A stretch of DNA of 64,000 nt from Candidatus Zixiibacteriota bacterium (GTDB lineage: Bacteria; Zixibacteria; MSB-5A5; GN15; FEB-12). Location: contig JAJRQO010000034.1 in NCBI GenBank assembly GCA_024280215.1, forward strand, positions 1 through 64,000, written 5' to 3'. The translations under genes and the position numbers were made by a program. This document shows, in pieces, positions 43,659 through 55,061 of the stretch (its first letter is position 1; every line of letters begins with the position of its first letter). The notes under the pieces are model-generated. The model searched no databases and had not been told where the DNA came from. It was given only the letters and a program-made list of their open reading frames with translations.

Positions 43659-44615
43659 ATGGAAATGACTGAACGACTGGAAGTTAACTCCGATATGACA
43701 AACGAAAAGATGCATGACATCTTTGGTGCAATTTTAGAAGTTGAGACAGACTTATCAAAGTACTCAAGTTTTCATACGGGTGGTAAGGCTTCCTATTTCA
43801 TACATGCTAAAACCGTAGGCCAAACGGTTCAGGCAGTGCAATCAGCTTCAAATGAAAATATACCGTTTATTGTCATTGGAGGCGGGTCAAACTTGCTTGT
43901 TTCAGACTCGGGTTATAATGGCTTAGTCATCAAAGTTGATGTCTCTGGCTTGCAAATGATTGCTAATGAGTCTATTGAATGTGGTGCTGGTGAAGATTTA
44001 ATGTCGTTGGTTAATTTCTCTGTCGAAAATAGCCTTCAGGGTTTAGAGTTTGCCGCTGGGATATGGGGGTCTGTTGGTGGTGCTGTCTTTGGCAATGCTG
44101 GTGCTTACGGTGGAGAAATTAAAGATGTACTGACCGAAATTCTCCTGCTTGACCGAAATGGAAAAACAAAAATAGTCACTCCAGAGTACTGTAAATTCGG
44201 ATATAGAGACTCATATCTGAAAATTACAAAAGAAATCATTTTGTCTGTGAAACTGAAGCTTAAAAAAGGAAATAAAACTAAGTTACAGGCTAAAGTTGAT
44301 GATATCTTAGCAACAAGAGCAGCAAAACATCCTGTTGAACAATTTTGTGCAGGAAGCTTTTTTAAAAATATACCTGATCCCAACGAAAAATATGGTAAAT
44401 TACCCGTTGGAAGGCTTCTCGAAGAGGTTGGGGCAAAAAATATCTCCGTTGGTGGAGCAAAAGTATTTGAAAAACACGCAAATATTATTATAAATGATGG
44501 TACCGCTACCTCGAAAGATATTCGAGAATTAGCCGATATATTAAAACAGAAAGTGTTTGATTCGTTTGGTATCACATTAGAAGATGAAGTGATTTCAATC
44601 GGAAATTTCTTATAA
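43659..44615 (+). CDS. murB: UDP-N-acetylenolpyruvoylglucosamine reductase
   Basis: 318 residues, the shorter type of MurB. It reduces the enolpyruvyl ether of UDP-GlcNAc to UDP-MurNAc with FAD and NADPH in the cytoplasm. FAD site: FIVIGGGSNLLVSDSGYNGLVI and EFAAGIWGSVGGAVFGNAGAYGGEI. The catalytic serine and lysine region is CAGSFFKNIP, and the ending NIIINDGTATSKDI and TLEDEVISIG holds the conserved glutamate. Downstream ATGs (43695, 43710) are possible starts, but promoter geometry fits 43659. It stands alone rather than in a dcw cluster. Confidence 0.95.
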   Translation: MEMTERLEVNSDMTNEKMHDIFGAILEVETDLSKYSSFHTGGKASYFIHAKTVGQTVQAVQSASNENIPFIVIGGGSNLLVSDSGYNGLVIKVDVSGLQMIANESIECGAGEDLMSLVNFSVENSLQGLEFAAGIWGSVGGAVFGNAGAYGGEIKDVLTEILLLDRNGKTKIVTPEYCKFGYRDSYLKITKEIILSVKLKLKKGNKTKLQAKVDDILATRAAKHPVEQFCAGSFFKNIPDPNEKYGKLPVGRLLEEVGAKNISVGGAKVFEKHANIIINDGTATSKDIRELADILKQKVFDSFGITLEDEVISIGNFL

Positions 44616-44633
44616 GGAGAACCTATCGAGCGT

Positions 44634-44661
44634 TTGGTAATTAAAGTAAAATAAATACAAT
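44634..44661 (+). promoter_or_regulatory. Possible sprA promoter
   Basis: TTGGTA, 16 bases, TACAAT, 12 bases before GTG 44674. The predicted leader is only a few bases. Confidence 0.4.
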
Positions 44662-44673
44662 CTATGAATTGTT

Positions 44674-47600
44674 GTGAAAATTAAAAATAAAATACTTCTT
44701 CATCTTTTGCTTATTTCGATAGCAGTTCAATTAACTGCTGTATTGTCGTATGCACAAATCGGATTTCATGCCAAGCTTGATACGCCTCCTTCTTTTGTCT
44801 CAAGTTATGAAGAAGTAGAAGATAAAGTCTCTGTTGCAATATATCCTCAAACATTTCCTATCCTTGACAAGTGGTTACGCTATAAACCAAGAGCAGTGTC
44901 TTCTAACTTTGCAGAAGGTTCTATTCGATTTGAAACCCAGTATTACGGGGTTAGAAGAGAAAAATATTATTTGACTCCTATTTCAGTTGATGCTGAAAAT
45001 TATTCCAATTTTAGAATTCAAAAAGCTCTGATGAATTCTCTTGCTGAAGGATTTAGCAACTCGATTGTCAAATCTGATGAGAAAAAAAGAAGATCTGGAT
45101 TAGGTTTGCAAGTCGCACTTCCAAAACGTTTGGAAAAAATATTTGGAGAAGGTTCGGCTGGTCTTAAAATTTCAGGTCGAAGAAGAATTTCATTTGCTGG
45201 CCGTTCAAACTGGTCTGATGATGTTACGACAGGTGTGCAACAAAGTAAATTCCCATCCTTAGTTATGGATCAAGTTTCCAGATTCGATATTACTGGTACA
45301 ATCGGTTCAAAGATTACTGTAAAAGTCTCTCAGGATTCCCAGACAGATATTCCTTTGTCCAATGCTATTCAGATTCGATACAAAGGTGACGAAGATGATG
45401 TCCTTAAATCGATTGAAGCTGGTAACACAACCTTGTCACTTCCAAATACTAAATTTGTTGGTTACTCATCACGTATCAGAGGACTTTTTGGTCTCAAAGC
45501 TGAAGCACAAGTTGGTAATTTACGTATTACAGGGATTGCATCTCAAGAAAAAGGATCTTCGGAAACAACATCCATTACAGCTGGAGGTGAAGAAAGTTTA
45601 GAATATTTACGTGACTATGAATATGTTGAGCGTCGGGTGTTTGACCTTGTCTTACCGTCTGAGGGTATTGTCCCATCAGATAGAGTTTCAAAAATATTCT
45701 TATATGAATCAGTGCCAAGTTATAATGCTGATACGATTACGACCATCGCCAATTTTTATGTAAAACCTGATTCTATTTCTGCCTATAAATCAGAAGCTGT
45801 GACTGGTAATGATACAAAAGTAAGAGAAATTCCTGACACCAAATATCAACTCTATCATGATAGAGATGTTCCCTATATTGTTTTCAATACCCCTCAGTCG
45901 AGAAATAATACTATTGGGCTCTACATGGAAATAATTAGTGAAAATGGTGACACAACTTTCTTTGGAAATTTAAGTGATACTTTAAATGTGTTTGACACAA
46001 CGACAACTGGAATTGATACTACAAATGTCTGGCGACTTAAATTATTAGTACCTTCTGATGCTCTACAACCAAGCCCAAGAGATGAAACATGGCAACTTAT
46101 GTGGAGAAACTGTTATAGCATCCCAAAAGGAACTGCTATTGAAGATATTAAATTTAAAGTTCGTCAAGGTCTTGAAGGAACAGAGAGAAATGTAGGTTCT
46201 TTTCTCTTCCAAGGTATCCCACCCAAAACTGATAACTATTTAGAAATATTAGGACTCGATTTACGGAATTCAAATTCAGATACCGAAATTCCAGATGAAA
46301 TTGTTGATGAAAACCCATTTAATTTTAGGTCAGATTGGGGACTCATTATTTTTCCAAGTAGAACTCCTTTTGATGACGACACAACCTATTCATATGGTTC
46401 TTATCAGTTACCTGAGTTAGAAATAAAAGTTCCAGAGATTTATAACTATGACTCTTGGACAACTAAAACGGAAGCAAGTAAATACTTTATTGAGATGGTT
46501 ACAACTACGCGTGGTTCAATTATCAGGCTCAATAGAGCAAATATTATTGACGGCTCCGAACGGATTACTGCCAATGGGGATCTTCTGGTCAAGGGGCAAG
46601 ATTATGATATCAATTATGACTTTGGACAAGTAACACTTAGGTCTGAAAAAGCAACCGACCCTAACTCTGAAATTAAAATTGATTTTGAATATGCTCCATT
46701 CTTTGCTGTTCAAAAAAAATCACTCCTTGGCTTTCGGGCTGAATATGAGTGGAGTAAAGATTTGAAATTTGGTTCAACGTTCTTATATAAATCAGATAAA
46801 GCACAAGAGCGGAAACCAAAAGTTGGCCAAGAGACTGCCCGTACTGTAATCTTTGACACCGACTTATCGCTAAAACTACATCCTGAATTTTTAACAACTA
46901 TGATTGACGCTCTGCCACTTATTGAAACAGAAGCAAAATCAAATCTTACTATTTCAGCAGAACTTGCACAGTCACATCCAAATCCAAATGTCAATGATAT
47001 TGCTTATGTTGATGATTTCGAAAGTTCTCTGGATAATATCTCTCTCGGCTTATTTAGAACTAATTGGAAACATGCCTCGCAACCACAACAACTTGATGGT
47101 AAAGGGTATTTGAAGACAAAAATGCTTTGGTATAATCCAGAAACATCTCCTCTCACTACAGATGTGTATGATAGAGATATTAAAGTGGGGACAGGTGTTA
47201 AGCAGACTTTCCGTATGGTTTTCAGAGCTAACCAAATAGTCTATGACTCTGAGATTGACGAAGTTCCTAATCCGATTGATTCTACAAGTGTCAAAACTTG
47301 GGGGGGCTTTATGAGATACTTTGGTTCTCCACTTGATGAAAGTCGAGTCAAACTTTTTGAAGTGAGATTAAAAGGTCGGAGAGGTAAAATCCATTTAGAC
47401 TTTGGGGCAATCAATGAAGATATAAATAAAAATACAAATGCTGATACCGAAGATAGAGATGCAAGTGAAGAAATTGATTTAGCGGGTACTGAAGATACTG
47501 GTTTAGATAAGTTGATGGATGAATTTGAAGTACCTGCTCATATTGACTCTGCTGATATTGATGCATACCTTGCTGCAAATCCTGATCCGCATGGCGACAA

Positions 47601-50600
47601 CTGGTATTCGTTTAGAAACCCAGAAGTAGGTAAGCAACCGTTACCAGATTCTATTTTTAATCTCTATGTTGACAATTTTGATGATAGTTCAAATATCTAT
47701 TATTATGATTTCCTCAACGGGACTGAGGGGAATATCGCTGATGGTGGTTCTGCAAGATTACCAGATAAAGAAAGCTATTCTCCTGGATTTACTACTGAAA
47801 ATGCATACTTCTCGTATGTTATTAATCTCGACGATGAATTCGAAAGAGACAGATTCAAAGTTGCTGGTTCTGAGAGAATTCCGAATATTGACAATGCTGT
47901 CAATAATGATACTCCAGGCGATTCGATTCCATGGATTACCTATCGTATTCCAATTCGTGACCCTGATGCTTTGGATCAAATCGTAACCTCCGATCCAAAT
48001 ATTCAACCTGCTTGGAACAAAATTTCTCATGTTCGGATTTGGGTTGAAGGTGAATTGTTAGACAATGTTTCGGATACTATTGAAATAGCTGACTGGTATT
48101 TTGTGCAACCAAGTTGGAAAGATTCTGTTATCTTTTCGCCGCTTTCAGATATGAAATCGAATTTTGTTATTTCTGCCGTGAGTAGTGACGTTGACGAAAA
48201 TTTCCATGTTCATAAAGATGTCGAAGCGTATGAAGATCCTACAACAAATGTTGTTGAAGTTCAGAAAGCACTCCAATTATCATTTGATAATCTTAATAGA
48301 CATGATACCTGTATTGCCGTAAAAAATCTCTTTACGATTGATCAGTACTCTGGGTATAGAAGAATGGAAATGTATGTTCATGGTGAAGGGGATGGAGCAG
48401 AACCTGGTAATCCTGACATTAGTAAAATTAAATTCTTCTTCAGACTTGGGCGGGATAGTAAAAATTATTATGAATACCACACTAATATCGTGCCTGGATG
48501 GAATGAATCGAACCATGTCAATATTGATTTTAATGAGTTAACGGCTCTCAAAGATTCCGCACTACAAAATGTTGAGTTTGGGGAAATCATCAACGTAGAA
48601 AATGAAAAATATCGTGTTTATGGTAGACCAAATATAAATGAAATTAAGTTTTTAGCTGTTGGTGTTATTAATGAAGATTCATTAAAACCGATTAGTGGAA
48701 ATATTTGGGTTGATGAACTTAGAGTGACCGATGTGCGGAAAGATGTCGGTACTGCAGGTCGTGTCTCTGCGACTGGTAATATGGCTGACTTTATGAATTA
48801 TAACTTTTCACTTGAATCAAGAGATCCATATTTTAGAGGAATTTCCGCTGCGACACGAGGTGGTTCATCAAATAATCTTGGCTCTGGAAAACATAGAACC
48901 TCATCTCGAGGTTCTATGACTTTTAATCTTCATAAGTTACTACCAAGGTCATGGAACGCTTCAATACCTGTTTCCCTCTCTTATTCCAAAGCTGTAGAAA
49001 CACCTCTTCTACGGACAAACTCTGATATTGTTTTGCCTGAAGAAATTCGATTGGAAGAACAACGGGTGACTGAATCTAAAACAGTTTCCGTCAGTTTAAA
49101 ATTTAAAAAGAAAACTAGGAATCCTCTTTTCTCAGTTTTGTTAAACAGGCTTGATTCAAGAATGTCATACAGGCGTTCTAATTTGAAAGATGCCAATACC
49201 CCATATTCGTTTGGTGAAGTAGTAGATGTTAACGCAAGTTATAATCTTGGAATTAAAAAAGTACCCAAAATACCTGTCTTTTTCTTTCTGAAATCTGTGC
49301 CAATTTTGAAAAAAGCAGCAAGCTCAAAACTTTCACTGTACCCAGACACATGGACAATGAAAGGAAGCTTTAGCAGAAACCTTTCCGTCTCGGATGATAA
49401 AGCATTTAAAAGACGTTCAAGTATTAAAAGAAGTTTTAATGCATCGATGAAAATTAATTATAAGTTTTTTGACAATTTAGCAACATCATTTGACTATGAT
49501 ACAAGAAGAGATTTAACAAATTTAGACCTAATTAATTTTAGTTTGAACAAAGATGAATTAAAAATCGGATTAGAAACATACTATGGGCAGAGATTTACTC
49601 TTTCCTACGACCCAAAACTTCTTAATTTCTTCACCACCTCATTCTCATTCAGATCATCGTATTCCGATGATTGGGAAAGAAGTAATTCTACCAGAAGATC
49701 AAATCTTTCAAGAAATATTTCAATTGGTGGTAAATTTGACCACCAAGCTCTCTTTGGTGGAAAAGGTACTACACGTGATCGTGGATTCAAAAAAAGAAGA
49801 GGTGGTCGTACTAAAAATGTCTTAGCGGATGAAGAAAAGAAAAAAGATAAATTCTACGCACCAGTACTAAAAGGTCTACGTAAATTAACTGGATGGATTG
49901 ACCCTGTCTCATATAATTATAGTACCAGTTTTACTAATTCATTACCTGGATTACTCTCAAGACCTGGCTACTCATACCTTTTCGGATTAACAAATGATGC
50001 TAAAAGAGAGTCCGTTGAAGATTCACGTAACCCAAGTTCGGGTGTGGGTGAGGCTTACGACTTTTCTACTGGTTTTACACTTTTAGGTGGAATTAAAACA
50101 ACAGTAAAATATAGAAAATCTGTCTCGAGTGATTTACGAGTTATTTCAAGTGACTTAAACAAAGAAGTAGAGAATACCTCAGAAAGCTGGCCTGATCTCA
50201 ATATTAGAATTCAAAAATTTAAACATCTTCCACTTATTCAAAAATATGTGAATAAATTTATAGATATATTTTCCCCAAGTACTGGTTATTCTCGAGCAGT
50301 AAAAGAATCTATTGATAAAGTAGCTGGTTTTACTACCTCTAAAAATACAAGTACGAATTTTAATCCGTTAATCAAAGTAAACTTTAAATTGTTTCGGTCA
50401 TTATCACTTACAAGTACGGTAACAAAAAATATCTCTGAGAGTATTACCTTTGCGAGTCTTACTGGTAAAAGACTCCAAACTACTAAAACTACAAAACAGT
50501 CGTTTGCTTTATCTACCAAGTATTCATTCACATCACCACACGGAATCTCTATACCGCTATTGGGAAAGTTAAAATTTAACTCAACGGTGGATTTGTCTCT

Positions 50601-50817
50601 CAATGTGAAGTACAACTCTTCTAAGATTGAAAATGATAAACAAATTGGTATAAATAATACTACCAACGATGAATCCTCAATTGCTTATAATCCAGTCATC
50701 GCTTATACCTTTAGTCGTCAAATCAAAGGTGGTATTACTATGAGATGGCAAGATACAAAAGGACGACGGAATCAACATACAAGAGAAGTACAGCTTTGGA
50801 CTGAAATTAGTTTCTAA
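44674..50817 (+). CDS. sprA: T9SS translocon SprA/Sov
   Basis: 2047 residues, GTG start, signal peptide (LLHLLLISIAVQLTAVLSYA). SprA is the giant outer-membrane barrel through which T9SS cargo leaves the cell; Bacteroidota versions are about 2400 residues. Recognisable parts are ISGRRRISFAGRSNW near the N-terminus, RFDITGTIGSKITVKVSQDSQ, a repeated module ending DYDINYDFGQVTL..IDFEYAPFFA, the FRANQIVYDSEIDE region, a conserved LAQSHPNPNVNDIAYVDDFE segment, and IWVDELRVTDVRKD before the C-terminal strands. The last third is full of amphipathic strands. It is distant from porU/porV, which lie 35 kb upstream. Own promoter; no ribosome site visible. Confidence 0.93.
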   Translation: MKIKNKILLHLLLISIAVQLTAVLSYAQIGFHAKLDTPPSFVSSYEEVEDKVSVAIYPQTFPILDKWLRYKPRAVSSNFAEGSIRFETQYYGVRREKYYLTPISVDAENYSNFRIQKALMNSLAEGFSNSIVKSDEKKRRSGLGLQVALPKRLEKIFGEGSAGLKISGRRRISFAGRSNWSDDVTTGVQQSKFPSLVMDQVSRFDITGTIGSKITVKVSQDSQTDIPLSNAIQIRYKGDEDDVLKSIEAGNTTLSLPNTKFVGYSSRIRGLFGLKAEAQVGNLRITGIASQEKGSSETTSITAGGEESLEYLRDYEYVERRVFDLVLPSEGIVPSDRVSKIFLYESVPSYNADTITTIANFYVKPDSISAYKSEAVTGNDTKVREIPDTKYQLYHDRDVPYIVFNTPQSRNNTIGLYMEIISENGDTTFFGNLSDTLNVFDTTTTGIDTTNVWRLKLLVPSDALQPSPRDETWQLMWRNCYSIPKGTAIEDIKFKVRQGLEGTERNVGSFLFQGIPPKTDNYLEILGLDLRNSNSDTEIPDEIVDENPFNFRSDWGLIIFPSRTPFDDDTTYSYGSYQLPELEIKVPEIYNYDSWTTKTEASKYFIEMVTTTRGSIIRLNRANIIDGSERITANGDLLVKGQDYDINYDFGQVTLRSEKATDPNSEIKIDFEYAPFFAVQKKSLLGFRAEYEWSKDLKFGSTFLYKSDKAQERKPKVGQETARTVIFDTDLSLKLHPEFLTTMIDALPLIETEAKSNLTISAELAQSHPNPNVNDIAYVDDFESSLDNISLGLFRTNWKHASQPQQLDGKGYLKTKMLWYNPETSPLTTDVYDRDIKVGTGVKQTFRMVFRANQIVYDSEIDEVPNPIDSTSVKTWGGFMRYFGSPLDESRVKLFEVRLKGRRGKIHLDFGAINEDINKNTNADTEDRDASEEIDLAGTEDTGLDKLMDEFEVPAHIDSADIDAYLAANPDPHGDNWYSFRNPEVGKQPLPDSIFNLYVDNFDDSSNIYYYDFLNGTEGNIADGGSARLPDKESYSPGFTTENAYFSYVINLDDEFERDRFKVAGSERIPNIDNAVNNDTPGDSIPWITYRIPIRDPDALDQIVTSDPNIQPAWNKISHVRIWVEGELLDNVSDTIEIADWYFVQPSWKDSVIFSPLSDMKSNFVISAVSSDVDENFHVHKDVEAYEDPTTNVVEVQKALQLSFDNLNRHDTCIAVKNLFTIDQYSGYRRMEMYVHGEGDGAEPGNPDISKIKFFFRLGRDSKNYYEYHTNIVPGWNESNHVNIDFNELTALKDSALQNVEFGEIINVENEKYRVYGRPNINEIKFLAVGVINEDSLKPISGNIWVDELRVTDVRKDVGTAGRVSATGNMADFMNYNFSLESRDPYFRGISAATRGGSSNNLGSGKHRTSSRGSMTFNLHKLLPRSWNASIPVSLSYSKAVETPLLRTNSDIVLPEEIRLEEQRVTESKTVSVSLKFKKKTRNPLFSVLLNRLDSRMSYRRSNLKDANTPYSFGEVVDVNASYNLGIKKVPKIPVFFFLKSVPILKKAASSKLSLYPDTWTMKGSFSRNLSVSDDKAFKRRSSIKRSFNASMKINYKFFDNLATSFDYDTRRDLTNLDLINFSLNKDELKIGLETYYGQRFTLSYDPKLLNFFTTSFSFRSSYSDDWERSNSTRRSNLSRNISIGGKFDHQALFGGKGTTRDRGFKKRRGGRTKNVLADEEKKKDKFYAPVLKGLRKLTGWIDPVSYNYSTSFTNSLPGLLSRPGYSYLFGLTNDAKRESVEDSRNPSSGVGEAYDFSTGFTLLGGIKTTVKYRKSVSSDLRVISSDLNKEVENTSESWPDLNIRIQKFKHLPLIQKYVNKFIDIFSPSTGYSRAVKESIDKVAGFTTSKNTSTNFNPLIKVNFKLFRSLSLTSTVTKNISESITFASLTGKRLQTTKTTKQSFALSTKYSFTSPHGISIPLLGKLKFNSTVDLSLNVKYNSSKIENDKQIGINNTTNDESSIAYNPVIAYTFSRQIKGGITMRWQDTKGRRNQHTREVQLWTEISF

Positions 50818-50875
50818 CTTATTTAGAACTAACTTTTCAATTGACTTATACATATAAATCTGTCACCTTACACAC

Positions 50876-51814
50876 ATGAAAAAAACTACTTTCACTTTAC
50901 TGTATCTGCTTATTGGTTGCTTTGTTATGACCTCATGTCAATCAAACAGTTATATTACTCCGCCAAAATTTAATGCACAAAGAGCTTTTGAATACTTGGA
51001 AAAACAGGTCGCATTTGGACCAAGAGTACCAGGCTCAACGGCATCTGCTGAGTGCAGAGATTTTTTCTATACGATTTTTGATTCATTAGAAATTCCAGTC
51101 GACTCACAAGCATTTGTCTTCTTTGATTTATATTCCCAAACAAATATCCCAATGGTTAATGTCGTCGCATCCTATGTTGCTAATCCTGACTTTCCCACTA
51201 TTGTCCTTATGGCACATTATGATTCTCGTCCGAGAACAGATTATCCAACTGATAAATCCCTTTTAAATAAACCAATCGATGGTGCATCAGATGGTGCCTC
51301 GGGCGTAGCTACTCTTCTTGAGTTAGCACATATGTTTACCCAGCAAGCACCATCTCTCAACGTAGATTTCGTTTTTGTCGATGGTGAAGACTGGGGTAAG
51401 TCTGGCGATATTCAGTTTTATATGCTTGGCTCAAAAGAATTCGCTCGCAAAGGTATCAGAGGGAAATACAAATTTGGGATTGTCCTTGATATGATTGGTG
51501 ATAAAGATTTAACAATTTATCGTGAACAGTACTCAGAAAATTCTAACAAAGAGCTCAATGATATTATTTTTGAAACTGCAGCAAAGTTACAAGTTGATGG
51601 TTTTATCGACTCTGTCAAATATGCGATTTCCGATGATCACCTTTCGTTAATTACAGCAGGTATTCCATCTGTCGATCTGATAGATTTTGATTACAAGTAT
51701 TGGCATACAGAGTTTGACACACCGGAAAACTGTTCAGCAGAATCACTTGAATCAGTAGGAAGAGTTGTAGCAGAAATCCTCTACAACAAATCATTATGGC
51801 AAAGAACAAAATAA
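50876..51814 (+). CDS. M28-family lipoprotein, glutaminyl-cyclase-like
   Basis: 312 residues. Lipoprotein signal MKKTTFTLLYLLIGCFVMTSC with Cys21 as anchor. The M28/glutaminyl-peptide cyclotransferase pattern is clear: RAFEYLEKQVAFGPRVPGS, VLMAHYDSRP, GASDGASGVATLLELAHM, FVFVDGEDWG and a final LIDFDYKYWHTEFDT, supplying the zinc ligands. The enzyme would convert N-terminal Gln to pyroglutamate on exported proteins, or act as an aminopeptidase. T9SS cargo often begins with pyroglutamate, so the role would fit. It overlaps selA by 19 bases. Confidence 0.87.
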   Translation: MKKTTFTLLYLLIGCFVMTSCQSNSYITPPKFNAQRAFEYLEKQVAFGPRVPGSTASAECRDFFYTIFDSLEIPVDSQAFVFFDLYSQTNIPMVNVVASYVANPDFPTIVLMAHYDSRPRTDYPTDKSLLNKPIDGASDGASGVATLLELAHMFTQQAPSLNVDFVFVDGEDWGKSGDIQFYMLGSKEFARKGIRGKYKFGIVLDMIGDKDLTIYREQYSENSNKELNDIIFETAAKLQVDGFIDSVKYAISDDHLSLITAGIPSVDLIDFDYKYWHTEFDTPENCSAESLESVGRVVAEILYNKSLWQRTK

Positions 51815-53169
51815 CAACACTAAGAGATTTTCCCTCTGTGGAAGAACTCTTGCAACAAAAAAAAATCAGCTTACTCATTGAGCAACTCCCACGACCTATT
51901 GTTGCACAAATAGTAAAATCAGTTATTGCACAGTCGAAATCTGAATTCAAAGAGAACAAAAATATCTCGACGACAACAATTGTAACTAAAATCATTTTCG
52001 AAGCTTCCAAAATAAAAAGAAAAGAGATTAAAAAAGTTATCAACGCAACTGGTATCGTTGTGCATACTAATTTAGGTAGAGCACCTTTGTCCGATGAACT
52101 CTTTGATGAAATACGAAAAACTACTGTTGGATTCGGTAATATCGAATTCGATTTACATAATGGCAAACGAGGTAAAAGGGGAGAAGCTGTCGAAAATTAT
52201 CTCACCGAACTTTCACAAGCAGAGTCATCAACAGTTGTCAACAATTGTGCCGCAGCACTCTTTTTGATATTAAATACACTCGCCAATAGAAAACAGGTAA
52301 TCCTCTCTCGTTCAGAGCTTGTCCAAATCGGTGGCGGCTTTCGTATTCCTGATATTTTAAAAAAATCAGGTGCCAAACTTTCTGAAGTTGGCTCAACAAA
52401 TATTACAACAATTAAAGATTATGAAAATGCTATCACCGACAAAACAGGTCTTATCCTCAAAGTACACCAAAGTAACTTTGTCCAAAAAGGATTTGTCGAA
52501 CAAGTATCTCTTAAAGAGCTTGTTGCTCTTGGAAAAAAATATGCTATCCCTGTCGTCAATGATTTAGGAAGTGGCGTTTTTGTCCCAACCAAAAAACTTC
52601 TTGGTTATTCAGAACCAACAGTGCAGATGTCAGTCCGTGATGGTGCTGATATAACCTGTTTCTCAGGTGATAAATTACTTGGTGGGTCACAGGCTGGACT
52701 GATAGTTGGAAAAAATGAACTTATATCAAAAATTAAAAAGAACCAACTCTTTAGAACTATGCGAGCGGATAAAATTGCCTTTGCAATACTTGAAAAACTT
52801 CTGAAGTATTATCTCGACAATACATGGGATGAAAAAATTAAACTTTGGAAGATGCTTTCAATCTCCGAATCTGAACTATACAAGCGAGCCAAGAAAATTC
52901 AAAAGAATCTGGGCAACCCCGATGGACTTTCTGTTGAAGCGACCAAAGGATATGTTGGTGGTGGAGCCTTACCAGAATCAGACATCCCATCAGTTGCAAT
53001 TATTTTTTCTCATGCGAATGCAAACCAACTGATGAAAAAATTCAGAGACTTAGAGTACCCGATCATCGGACGAATCGAGAGTGACCGTTTTCTTCTTGAC
53101 CTCAAAGCTATTGAAGATTCCGACCTTGCATATCTTGAACAATCTATAAAAGAAATTCTCTCAATCTGA
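51796..53169 (+). CDS. selA: L-seryl-tRNA(Sec) selenium transferase
   Basis: 457 residues (E. coli 463). PLP enzyme that turns Ser-tRNA(Sec) into Sec-tRNA(Sec) with selenophosphate. The family segments [62 protein letters not shown] and the PLP lysine in [18 protein letters not shown] are all present. It starts inside the M28 gene and is followed two bases later by selB. With tRNA-Sec at 40.2 kb the decoding apparatus is complete apart from selD, which is not in the window. Confidence 0.96.
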   Translation: MAKNKITTLRDFPSVEELLQQKKISLLIEQLPRPIVAQIVKSVIAQSKSEFKENKNISTTTIVTKIIFEASKIKRKEIKKVINATGIVVHTNLGRAPLSDELFDEIRKTTVGFGNIEFDLHNGKRGKRGEAVENYLTELSQAESSTVVNNCAAALFLILNTLANRKQVILSRSELVQIGGGFRIPDILKKSGAKLSEVGSTNITTIKDYENAITDKTGLILKVHQSNFVQKGFVEQVSLKELVALGKKYAIPVVNDLGSGVFVPTKKLLGYSEPTVQMSVRDGADITCFSGDKLLGGSQAGLIVGKNELISKIKKNQLFRTMRADKIAFAILEKLLKYYLDNTWDEKIKLWKMLSISESELYKRAKKIQKNLGNPDGLSVEATKGYVGGGALPESDIPSVAIIFSHANANQLMKKFRDLEYPIIGRIESDRFLLDLKAIEDSDLAYLEQSIKEILSI

Positions 53170-53171
53170 AT

Positions 53172-55061
53172 ATGTTAGTCATAGGCACCGCAGGACATAT
53201 CGACCATGGCAAATCAGCAATCGTCAAACGGCTGACCAACACCGATCCCGACAGACTTCCCGAAGAAAAAGCACGGGGTATGACGATTGACTTAGGCTTT
53301 GCCTTCTACAACACTCCCGCCAATGAAACTATCGCATTCATCGATGTACCAGGTCACGAACGCTTTGTCAAAAATATGGTCTCTGGTGTTGGCGGAATTG
53401 ATTTAGTCATGCTTGTCATTGCAGCCGATGATGGATGGATGCCGCAAACAGAAGAACACTTTCAAATTGTTCGACTCTTAAAAATTAAAAATGGCATCAT
53501 TGTCATTAATAAATCTGATTTGGTTGATGAAGAATGGTTAGAACTTTTAGAATCTGAGATAAAAGATAAAGTCGCTGGTTCATTTTTAGAATCTGCACCT
53601 ATTTTTAAAATCTCCGCTGAAACAGGTGACAACTTTGATCTGCTGGAAGACTATCTTTATACCTTACCTTCAGCAATAAAATCACAACGAGACATCGGTA
53701 AACCTCGACTCTATATAGACAGGTCATTCGTTCGCTCTGGTATAGGAGGAGTTGTTACTGGTACTCTTCGTGGTGGTCAGCTTGAGGTTGGGCAAATGGT
53801 GACAATATTTCCTGCCAATGTAGAAGCTAAAATCAGAACCCTCCACTCAAACAACACTGACGTCCAAATCGCTGTCCCTGGACAACGTACCGCTGTATCA
53901 TTTACTGGTATTGATAAATCTATTCTTGAGCGTGGTGGTGTGATTCTTGCCGCTCAACAGACTGCTATAACAATTGAAAACAAAGTAATCGCACTTTCGG
54001 TTGAGATGCTTCCGCAGTCACCAGTTCCGCTTGAAGACCGTCGAAGAATGCTCTGCATCATCGGTACAACCGAAATTGAGGGAGAAGTACGAACTCTGCA
54101 AAATAAATATATATCTCCAGGCGAAAAAGGAATAGTTTTCTTTAAACCTGACAAACCTCTTTATACACTTCTTGGTGAAAAATGGATTGGCAGACTCCCG
54201 ACTCCAATGGTCACGATTGGGGGAGGAGAGGTCTTGGACTATTTGCCATATTTTCCACGTAAAAGAGATTATGATTCGTATTCATATTTATACGAACGTA
54301 CTAATATCAATTTAGAGAAACTCATTCTCTCCGAATTGCAAAAAGAATTCATCCTTCCCAAAGAAGATATTTTACCACTTGCCAATTTTTCAGAGAAAGC
54401 GGTCAACAATCAAATAAAAAATATGTGGCAAAAAAAAATAATTCAAATTTTTGAAGGTCATATCTACGTTGAAAAATTCTTTACTGACGCTATCAAACAA
54501 TTCAAAAATCAGATAGAAACTTATCTTGAAGCAAACGCTCACTTAAACGGACTGCTTCTTGAACAAATCGAACAGGTAAGCTCTTTTTCAAAATCAAAAA
54601 CAGCAATCTTTTTGAAATATTTAATTTCTACTGGTGAGATTCTAAAAAACAATGACAAGTTTACTCCAACAGGACAAGAGATGATTCTCAAAGGTGCTGT
54701 GAAAAACACTTATGAAATAATTATGAAAGAACTCACAGAGAAAAAATACACTCCACCGACAATTCAAAACCTAATTCATCTTGGCAAACAAGCACGTAAT
54801 GCTATTCGGTTTATCGTTGATACTTCACAAGCATACAAATGCGGTTCCGACTTTCTCTTTTTAACTGATAATTGGAATGATATTGTTTTGTTTATCAAAG
54901 AAACTATCAATCAAAACAATGAGCTCAAAGTATCCGACATAAAAGAAAAATTTGAGATGTCTCGCAAATTTACTATTCCGATTCTTGAAGAAACCGACCG
55001 TCTAAAAATAACCGCACGTGCTGGTGATGTTCGTATCAAAGGAGATAATTTTGAAAACTAA
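53172..55061 (+). CDS. selB: Selenocysteine-specific elongation factor
   Basis: 629 residues (E. coli 614). G domain motifs [50 protein letters not shown] and INKSDLV, then EF-Tu-like domains II-III and a C-terminal set of winged helices (about 390-629) for SECIS binding, e.g. [20 protein letters not shown] and [25 protein letters not shown]. It delivers Sec-tRNA(Sec) to in-frame UGA codons. The end overlaps the amidohydrolase start by 11 bases. Confidence 0.97.
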   Translation: MLVIGTAGHIDHGKSAIVKRLTNTDPDRLPEEKARGMTIDLGFAFYNTPANETIAFIDVPGHERFVKNMVSGVGGIDLVMLVIAADDGWMPQTEEHFQIVRLLKIKNGIIVINKSDLVDEEWLELLESEIKDKVAGSFLESAPIFKISAETGDNFDLLEDYLYTLPSAIKSQRDIGKPRLYIDRSFVRSGIGGVVTGTLRGGQLEVGQMVTIFPANVEAKIRTLHSNNTDVQIAVPGQRTAVSFTGIDKSILERGGVILAAQQTAITIENKVIALSVEMLPQSPVPLEDRRRMLCIIGTTEIEGEVRTLQNKYISPGEKGIVFFKPDKPLYTLLGEKWIGRLPTPMVTIGGGEVLDYLPYFPRKRDYDSYSYLYERTNINLEKLILSELQKEFILPKEDILPLANFSEKAVNNQIKNMWQKKIIQIFEGHIYVEKFFTDAIKQFKNQIETYLEANAHLNGLLLEQIEQVSSFSKSKTAIFLKYLISTGEILKNNDKFTPTGQEMILKGAVKNTYEIIMKELTEKKYTPPTIQNLIHLGKQARNAIRFIVDTSQAYKCGSDFLFLTDNWNDIVLFIKETINQNNELKVSDIKEKFEMSRKFTIPILEETDRLKITARAGDVRIKGDNFEN

